A stretch of DNA of 64,000 nucleotides from positions 62,001-126,000 of the forward strand of contig CAVPVW010000003.1 of the NCBI GenBank assembly GCA_963709295.1, in the 5' to 3' direction. The notes under the pieces were generated by a model. The model searched no databases. It was given only the letters and a program-made list of their open reading frames with translations, and had not been told where the DNA came from. This document shows positions 58,908-64,000 of the stretch, one piece after another; positions within the stretch are counted from its first letter, which is position 1; every line of letters begins with the position of its first letter. The translations under genes were made by a program, and so were the position numbers. Origin of the DNA: JBGPQJ01 sp963709295. GTDB lineage: Bacteria > Chloroflexota > Anaerolineae > Anaerolineales > Villigracilaceae.

Positions 58908-59429
58908 ATGCCGAAACTTGATCAGGACAAGCGTTTCCTGGAAGCAGGGGTGCAGGTTCTTACAGAGTATTTGCTTTCGAAAGAGCTTTTTTACCCCCTG
59001 GATGGAGATTTACCGCGATTAACCATCGGCAATCTCCTGTTGGCTCATCGCCGTTTAACTTCCACCGGGTATGATACACTCTCAAATGAAATCGATACCA
59101 TCCGGGCAAAATGGCGCGCGGCTTGGGGGCAGAAGGCGTCACGTGAGGTTCATACAAGGCTTGAGCTTTGGCGAAATTTCTTAGGCGAATTTCGCGCCGC
59201 GCCAGAGAACAATGCAAACCGTTATCCAGTCGAGGTCAGGCACCGGGCAATACTTGAGCTGCTGGCTGTAGAGTCCGACAGCACATCTGAGTTGGATTTT
59301 CTTCCAGGATTGGACTCGAAACTGAAAGGTCGTTTAATTCCGGGTGAGTTTGTATGGGAGAAACAGGTCGCGGCAGGTTTTGATCGAGCCGAATTTTGGT
59401 TTCTTTACGGAACCCTTAAATCAAAGTAG
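58908..59429 (+). CDS. Conserved hypothetical protein, 173 aa
   Basis: A soluble protein I do not recognise. It is mainly helical with Leu-rich stretches (EAGVQVLTEYLLSKELFYPL; RLTIGNLLLAHRRL; VRHRAILELLAVE) and several Trp in the middle (KWRAAWGQKA). The ATG at 58908 has AGGCGG 11 nt ahead; GTG 58899 is an alternative with poorer spacing. It sits between a peptide-binding protein (15-nt gap) and an M20 peptidase (42-nt gap), so it is probably in their operon. Confidence 0.6.
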   Translation: MPKLDQDKRFLEAGVQVLTEYLLSKELFYPLDGDLPRLTIGNLLLAHRRLTSTGYDTLSNEIDTIRAKWRAAWGQKASREVHTRLELWRNFLGEFRAAPENNANRYPVEVRHRAILELLAVESDSTSELDFLPGLDSKLKGRLIPGEFVWEKQVAAGFDRAEFWFLYGTLKSK

Positions 59430-59471
59430 CAAGTTAATAATCGTTCCATTAAAAATAGTTTGGAGAAGATC

Positions 59472-60842
59472 ATGTCCGATCATCGCGAGAAAGCAATTAA
59501 ATACGTCAGAGACCATAACGAAGACAACCTTGCTGCGCTAAGGGAATTTGTAGCGATTCCTTCAATTTCCACCGACCCTGCCCATAACCCGGATATTCAA
59601 AAGGCGGCGGAATGGGTGGCTGAACGCCTTCGCATGTTGGGGATGAAGAATGTAAAGATTTACCCTACCGTAAAGCATCCTGTCGTCTACGGTGAATGGC
59701 TGGAGGTCAAGGGGGCGCCGACGGTCCTTATTTATGGCCATTACGATGTGCAGCCGGTGGACCCTATTGAGCTATGGAAGAGTGGCCCGTTCAGTGGTGA
59801 AGTGAAAGGTGATTATATTTTTGGCCGCGGTGCATCCGATATGAAAGGCCAGGATATCGCCATGATGAGTGCTGTCGAGGCGATCGTTCGCACGGGGGAA
59901 TTCCCTGTGAATATCAAGTGGATGATCGAAGGCGAAGAGGAAATCGGTTCGCCTTCCCTTGAGAAGTTTATCGCCGCCCATAAGGATTTGTTGGCGTGCG
60001 ACTTCGCGGTGAATCCTGACTCGGGGATGGTGGGAGCGGATTTTCCATCCATCACATATGGCCTGCGAGGTCTTGCGGCTTTTGAACTCAAAATCTATGG
60101 TCCCTCTGGCGATCTTCATTCCGGACTTTATGGTGGAGTTGTGCATAATCCAGCCGTTGCCTTGGCGGAATTGATCGCCGGCATGCATGATGCGGATGGA
60201 AAGATTACCCTTCCGGGGTACTACGACGATGTCCGGGAGATGTCAAAGACAGAAAGAAATGAAATGTCGCGCCTGCCGACTGACGAAGCGCACTACCTCG
60301 AGATGACTGGCGCGCCTGCGCTTTGGGGAGAGAATGGTTTCACCCCGGCTGAACGAGTGGGTGCGCGTCCGACTCTCGAAGTGAACGGGATGGTTTCAGG
60401 GTATACCGGACCGGGCTTTAAAACGGTTCTTCCCGCTGAGGCATCTGCCAAGATTTCCATGCGGTTGGTCCCCGACCAGGATCCATCCAAGGTGGCAGAT
60501 CAGCTTCGCCGATACCTTGAGGAAAAAGCGCCGAAGACCATCCGTTGGGAACTTGATTATAAGCAGGGCAGTCCTGCATCCATTTCGGATATCGATAATC
60601 CCGGCGTGGTGGCATTGGGGAAGGCGATCGAGACTGTTTGGGGCAAAAAAGCAATTCTCAAACGGGAAGGCGGTTCTGTGCCCGTGGTCTCTCAAATGCA
60701 GAGGTTACTGGCGGTGGAATCCGTATGTACCGGCTTTGGTCTCCCTGATGATAATCTCCATGCTCCCAACGAGCGGCAGCATCTGCCCACCTGGTATAAG
60801 GGAATTGAGGCCATGGTGCATTTCTTCTTTAATCTTGTATAG
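59472..60842 (+). CDS. M20 family metallopeptidase (dipeptidase)
   Basis: A 456-residue M20 di-zinc peptidase with an inserted dimerisation domain. Metal and catalytic residues: YGHYDVQP (His, Asp), GRGASDMKGQ (bridging Asp), EGEEEIGSP (catalytic Glu pair), NPDSGM (Asp) and DNLHAPNER (His). LHSGLYGG marks the lid domain typical of carnosinase/CNDP-like dipeptidases. It should hydrolyse dipeptides in the cytosol. GGAG six bases upstream supports ATG 59472 over 59460. Confidence 0.9.
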   Translation: MSDHREKAIKYVRDHNEDNLAALREFVAIPSISTDPAHNPDIQKAAEWVAERLRMLGMKNVKIYPTVKHPVVYGEWLEVKGAPTVLIYGHYDVQPVDPIELWKSGPFSGEVKGDYIFGRGASDMKGQDIAMMSAVEAIVRTGEFPVNIKWMIEGEEEIGSPSLEKFIAAHKDLLACDFAVNPDSGMVGADFPSITYGLRGLAAFELKIYGPSGDLHSGLYGGVVHNPAVALAELIAGMHDADGKITLPGYYDDVREMSKTERNEMSRLPTDEAHYLEMTGAPALWGENGFTPAERVGARPTLEVNGMVSGYTGPGFKTVLPAEASAKISMRLVPDQDPSKVADQLRRYLEEKAPKTIRWELDYKQGSPASISDIDNPGVVALGKAIETVWGKKAILKREGGSVPVVSQMQRLLAVESVCTGFGLPDDNLHAPNERQHLPTWYKGIEAMVHFFFNLV

Positions 60843-60865
60843 AAATCAAAAGGAAATTTATTGGT

Positions 60866-61747
60866 ATGGATGACAGAATAATTACTTATGGCGGACAGGC
60901 AGTGATCGAAGGCGTCTTGATGCGCGGGAAATCAGCCATGGCGATCGCCATGCGCGCACCGGATGGAAATATCGTCACCCACATTGAAAATCTATCCACA
61001 GTCTATCGGGGCCGGATATCAAAGACACCTTTCCTGCGAGGCATCCTTTTATTGTGGGATGCGCTGGGATTGGGGATTCATGCACTGACCATTTCCGCTA
61101 ACACACAGACGGGAGAGGATGAAAAGTTGGAAGGACCGGCATTGTACGGGACACTTGCACTCTCCCTGCTTTTAGGTATTGGGTTGTTCTTCCTTGCGCC
61201 GGCAGCCGTGGGTGGCGTTTTTGAGCGATACCTTGGCTGGAGCACATGGTGGAGCAATGTTGCTGAAGGAGTTCTGCGTCTTGGACTGCTGGTGGGCTAC
61301 ATCTGGCTTCTAGGATTTATGCCGGACATAAGGCGTGTATTTTCCTATCATGGCGCAGAGCACAAGACCATCAATGCGTTTGAAGCCGGCGCGGAATTAA
61401 AACCCGAAATAGTTGCAAAATACCCCATTGAACATGCCCGTTGCGGAACTGCGTTCCTTCTGACTTTGGTGATCCTCTCGATTCTGGTATTCTCGCTGCT
61501 TGGACCCATGCCGATGTTCTGGCGTCTGGCAAGCCGGATATTATTGATCCCGTTCCTTGCTGGAATTGCGGTCGAATACATCCGCTGGACGGCAAATCAT
61601 CTTGACTGGGCAGTGGTTCGGTGGATGATCAAGCCCAATCTTGCCTTGCAATCGTTGACCACCCGTGAGCCTGATACGGCAATTCTGGAAGTGGCCATAG
61701 CCTCCTTCAATGCCATGAGGCAGCGGGAGAATGAACTCGTTACCTGA
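60866..61747 (+). CDS. DUF1385 membrane protein
   Basis: A 293-residue protein. The N-terminal cytosolic part YGGQAVIEGVLMRGKSAMAI and the later FSYHGAEHKTINAFEAG and ARCGTAFLLTLVILSILVF are the DUF1385 signature, with four to five membrane spans. Function unknown; it often neighbours prfA and rpmE in Firmicutes, which is not the case here. The His and Cys of HGAEH and ARCGT are conserved and could bind metal. It begins 23 nt after the peptidase stop. Confidence 0.88.
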   Translation: MDDRIITYGGQAVIEGVLMRGKSAMAIAMRAPDGNIVTHIENLSTVYRGRISKTPFLRGILLLWDALGLGIHALTISANTQTGEDEKLEGPALYGTLALSLLLGIGLFFLAPAAVGGVFERYLGWSTWWSNVAEGVLRLGLLVGYIWLLGFMPDIRRVFSYHGAEHKTINAFEAGAELKPEIVAKYPIEHARCGTAFLLTLVILSILVFSLLGPMPMFWRLASRILLIPFLAGIAVEYIRWTANHLDWAVVRWMIKPNLALQSLTTREPDTAILEVAIASFNAMRQRENELVT

Positions 61748-61802
61748 TTTTGTCCACCGCTCGATGCCCTGTGAAACCTTATTTTCATAAATCTAAATAG
61801 CC

Positions 61803-62664
61803 ATGTCCAATAGACCGAAGAGATCTGTCACCGTCATTTTGATTCTGATGATGCTGTGTTTGTGCAGCCCTCTGCTGTATTACGTCGGGCGTCCATTGCC
61901 GATCGAGTTGAGGCGGGAATTATACGATGGGGTGGTTTATTACCGCCGTGTCCATTATTCACCATATCCGATGATCGCGCATATCGTGACCGTCGATACC
62001 AAATCAAAAAATATATCATTTCTGGTTACTCCGGGGAACAAGGATAATCCGCTCCCGTTAAAGGCACGGACGACCTCGAAGTTTCTTCGTGAATTCAACG
62101 TGCAAATCGCGGTGAATGGGGACGGATTTACCCCCTGGTATTCCTACGGACCTGTCGCCTATTATCCTCATTCAGGTGATCGCGTGGAGCCTAACGGTTA
62201 CGCGGCATCCGAGGGAAACATATACTCGAGCTATAGAAAAAATCCCACACTTTATATCTCCGAAAACAACAATGTTAGCTTTCGTGGGTCCGGAGATGTC
62301 TATAATGCGATTTCCGGTGATCGGTGGCTCGTCCGAAATGGAAAGCCAGTGACGGGGTTGGATGATGTCACAACCGCGCCCAGGACGGCAATTGGTGTGG
62401 ACGACAGTGGTGAGAAGTTGATCATCATCGTCGTGGATGGTCGGCAGCCGTTCTACTCCTCCGGCGCCACGTTGAATGAACTTGCGAATTACCTCGTTTT
62501 TTATGGGGCTGAAAATGCCATTAATATGGATGGAGGCGGATCTTCCACGCATGGTGTTTGAAGGGTGGCTAGGGACTTCAAAGGTGGTCAATTCTCCAAT
62601 TCACGGGACCATACCGGGGTGGGAGCGTCCGGTGGGTAATCATCTTGGCATTTTTGCCAAATAA
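61803..62664 (+). CDS. Phosphodiester glycosidase (NAGPA domain) protein, frame disrupted near the C terminus
   Basis: An exported, membrane-anchored protein (span VTVILILMMLCLCSPLLYYV) of the phosphodiester-glycosidase family: VNGDGFTPWYSYGP, TAPRTAIGVDDSGEKLIIIV, and the signature INMDGGGSST. The first frame stops at 62561 just after SSTHGV. The true end continues one frame on: MVFEGWLGTSKVVNSPIHG, IPGWERPVGNHLGIFA, stop at 62664. Removing one C from ACGCATGG (62549-62556) restores SSTMVFEG. Family members release sugars from phosphodiester links or act on exopolysaccharide; substrate unknown. Confidence 0.8.
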
Positions 62665-62669
62665 AAAAA

Positions 62670-62751
62670 GGACATTCTCATCTGTAGTGCACCTCCTCAG
62701 TTGGTGGTGTCCAACTTTCGGGGTGCAGTTCACATCGAATGTCCATTTTTT
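62670..62751. terminator. Host bidirectional terminator split by a 50-bp element
   Basis: Left arm GGACATTC (62670-62677, preceded by A7) and right arm GAATGTCC (62737-62744, followed by A then T6) would form an 8-bp stem with a 5-nt loop TCATC once the 50-bp insert and one CATC are removed. It lies between the convergent glycosidase and tryptophanase genes. Confidence 0.82.
62683..62732. mobile_element. 50-bp IS3/IS150-type mini-element (two abutted ends)
   Basis: The left 25 bp start TGTAGTGCACC and carry AGTTGG; the right 25 bp, read inward, start TGAACTGCACCCCG and carry AGTTGGACA. Each resembles an IS150-group end, and the first 12 bases of the right end equal those of the IS at 43800. 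A 4-bp duplication CATC flanks it (62679-62682, 62733-62736). No coding interior remains. It is a MITE or a deletion remnant of a related IS. Confidence 0.72.
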
Positions 62752-62754
62752 ATT

Positions 62755-64000
62755 TTAAAGTGGCTCGAATTGAGCGGTGAAATGCCTCAATAGTTCTGGA
62801 GCGTAGGTAAACCGGTAACCTCGTAATTTATCGGCACGTTTGGCAATTTTTCCAGCAGTCTCAGCCACGAAATCGAAATGGCTTTGTGTGTATACACGGC
62901 GCGGGATGGCGAGGCGGACCAATTCCAGGCGGGGATAAATCCATTCTCCGCTTTCCGGGTCTTTGTGGGCAAACATGACCGATCCTATTTCGCATCCACG
63001 GATTCCGCCTTCAAGGTAAAGTTCCACGACAAAGGATGTCCCGGGAAATTCGTGATGAGGGATATGGGGAAGTAATTTGGCGGCATCAATATAGATGGCA
63101 TGTCCGCCGGGGGGCTCGATGATAGGGACACCTTTCTCCTTGAGGCACATGCCCAGGTAATTGGTCTGGTTCAACCGGTAGGCGAGGTAGTCTTCCTGTA
63201 AGCCTTCATTCAAACCAACGGCCATCGCATCCAGGTCGCGGCCTGCCAGCCCGCCATACGTATAGAACCCTTCGCGAAGAATCAGCTCGTTTTTTACTTT
63301 TTTGATCAAATCATCATCATTGGTTGCGAGGAAACCGCCAATATTCACGATGGCATCTTTCTTGGCACTCATCGTCGTGCCATCGGCCAGAGCAAACATC
63401 TCGCGGGCGATTTCCTTGGGTGACTTGTTTTCATATCCCTTCTCGCGAAGTTTAATGAAATAGGCATTTTCTGCAAACCGGGCAGCGTCAATGTAAAAGG
63501 GGATGCCAAAGGAATGATAGGTTTCTGACACCTCCCGGATGTTCGCCATCGAAATAGGCTGACCACCACCGGCGTTGTTGGTCACAGTGATCATCCCAAA
63601 CGGAATGTTTTCAACCCCGACTTGTTCAATAAAACCCTTTAATTTGTTGATATCCATATTCCCCTTAAAGGGGTGTTGATTCGTGGGATCGAATGCCTCG
63701 TCGATAATCAAATTCGTCGGTCTTCCGCCTCTCGCCCGGATGTTGGCATCCGTCGTATCGAAATGCATATTCGAAGGGATGCAATTTCCGGGTTTCACAA
63801 GGACAGCGCTCAGGATGTTTTCCGCTGCTCGTCCCTGGTGGGTGGGTACAAAATGCTTGAATCCGAAAATATCCTGCATGACTTCCGACAATCGATAAAA
63901 CGACCTGGCTCCGGCATAGCTTTCATCGCCATCCATCAAGGCGCTCCATTGGGCGCTGCTCATCGCACCGGTTCCCGAATCGGTCAGGAGATCAATAAAA
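62755..64000 (-). CDS. tnaA: Tryptophanase-type beta-eliminating lyase, N terminus outside the window
   Basis: The frame is open to the window edge (upstream text LLTDSGTGAMSSAQWSALMD continues beyond the internal ATG at 63963), so the first residues are missing. Landmarks: VPTHQGRAAENI, TVTNNAGGGQPISMANI, FYIDAARFAENAYFIKLREK, the PLP lysine in TMSAKKDAIVNIGGFL, and YGGLAGRDLDAMAVGL. Tryptophanase and tyrosine phenol-lyase share this fold; the stretch GIRGCEIGS matches the tryptophanase form (tyrosine phenol-lyase has VRSMERG here). The reaction would split tryptophan into indole, pyruvate and ammonia. Confidence 0.85.
   Translation of the reverse strand, partial: FIDLLTDSGTGAMSSAQWSALMDGDESYAGARSFYRLSEVMQDIFGFKHFVPTHQGRAAENILSAVLVKPGNCIPSNMHFDTTDANIRARGGRPTNLIIDEAFDPTNQHPFKGNMDINKLKGFIEQVGVENIPFGMITVTNNAGGGQPISMANIREVSETYHSFGIPFYIDAARFAENAYFIKLREKGYENKSPKEIAREMFALADGTTMSAKKDAIVNIGGFLATNDDDLIKKVKNELILREGFYTYGGLAGRDLDAMAVGLNEGLQEDYLAYRLNQTNYLGMCLKEKGVPIIEPPGGHAIYIDAAKLLPHIPHHEFPGTSFVVELYLEGGIRGCEIGSVMFAHKDPESGEWIYPRLELVRLAIPRRVYTQSHFDFVAETAGKIAKRADKLRGYRFTYAPELLRHFTAQFEPL

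Noticed and set aside
1..64000. CRISPR arrays, prophage, integrons, toxin-antitoxin or defence islands
   Set aside because: No regularly spaced repeats, integrase, phage structural genes or recognisable defence genes were seen; the accessory content is one IS and one mini-element.

Overview
The window reads as a chromosomal segment of a bacterium of the phylum Chloroflexota, most likely an Anaerolineae-like lineage. This is inferred from gene content, not from a marker: there is no rRNA or tRNA here. Pointers are lipoproteins with long Pro/Thr/Ser linkers (TPTPSP-type), an NBR1-type Ig-like lipoprotein, a DUF1385 protein, a 7TM histidine-kinase sensor region, tandem GH94 phosphorylases, and several TATAAT boxes only 6-9 nt from a start codon (leaderless-style promoters). 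About 60 genes are visible. Most are housekeeping or metabolic, and there is no phage, plasmid or CRISPR content.

Layout. 1-3.8 kb: edge of a 7TM sensor protein, a TPR protein, an EEP-family nuclease/phosphatase and a DUF1269 protein. 4.1-9.2 kb: two GH94 phosphorylases, the first a clear cellobiose phosphorylase. 9.3-13.8 kb: acyltransferase, YihY, class-III aminotransferase and a decayed iron-type solute-binding lipoprotein. 13.9-19.5 kb: signalling cluster (hybrid-sensor histidine kinase, single-domain receiver, receiver-PAS-HD-GYP) and a beta-propeller lipoprotein. 19.6-30 kb: smpB, MFS transporter, a class-V PLP enzyme, patatin, esterase, L,D-transpeptidase and a ccdA-tlpA-thioredoxin/DUF2085 thiol-redox operon. 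30.1-34.7 kb: pgeF-yggS-yggT-yggU and a lytic transglycosylase. 34.7-38.2 kb: a methyl-cycle operon mtnA, PfkB (probable adenosine kinase), ahcY. 38.2-40.5 kb: an ABC-F gene preceded by a small upstream ORF and a terminator hairpin. 40.7-43.8 kb: a D-Ala-ligase-like ATP-grasp/SET-domain fusion and two Yip1-like membrane proteins. 43.8-45.1 kb: a complete 1274-bp IS3-family element. 45.1-51.8 kb: VOC protein, TrhA, aldo/keto reductase, rnc, smc. 51.9-57.1 kb: lipoprotein, PrsA-like foldase, rpsF-ssb-rpsR, PHP protein, secG. 57.2-64 kb: peptide-binding protein, M20 peptidase, DUF1385, phosphodiester glycosidase and the start-truncated tryptophanase.

The observations I rate highest are: (1) the ATP-grasp/SET fusion with an intact post-SET cysteine cluster; (2) a predicted leader-peptide attenuator in front of the ABC-F gene, with extended -10, 34-aa Cys-rich ORF and terminator next to the ribosome-binding site; (3) two independent IS3/IS150-type insertions (a full IS and a 50-bp element made of two abutted ends), each sitting exactly in the loop of an intrinsic terminator with a target duplication; (4) a long hairpin just ahead of the rnc ribosome-binding site, a candidate RNase III autoregulation site.

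A caution for all users: at least seven ordinary genes (TPR protein, MFS, yggS, trhA, aldo/keto reductase, smc, phosphodiester glycosidase) are split by single-base frame changes that all need the removal of one base to be repaired, mostly in homopolymers. Because smc and yggS are among them, I read these mainly as sequence/assembly errors. The solute-binding protein at 12.5-13.7 kb, with two opposite-direction frameshifts and a stop, looks more like a true pseudogene.
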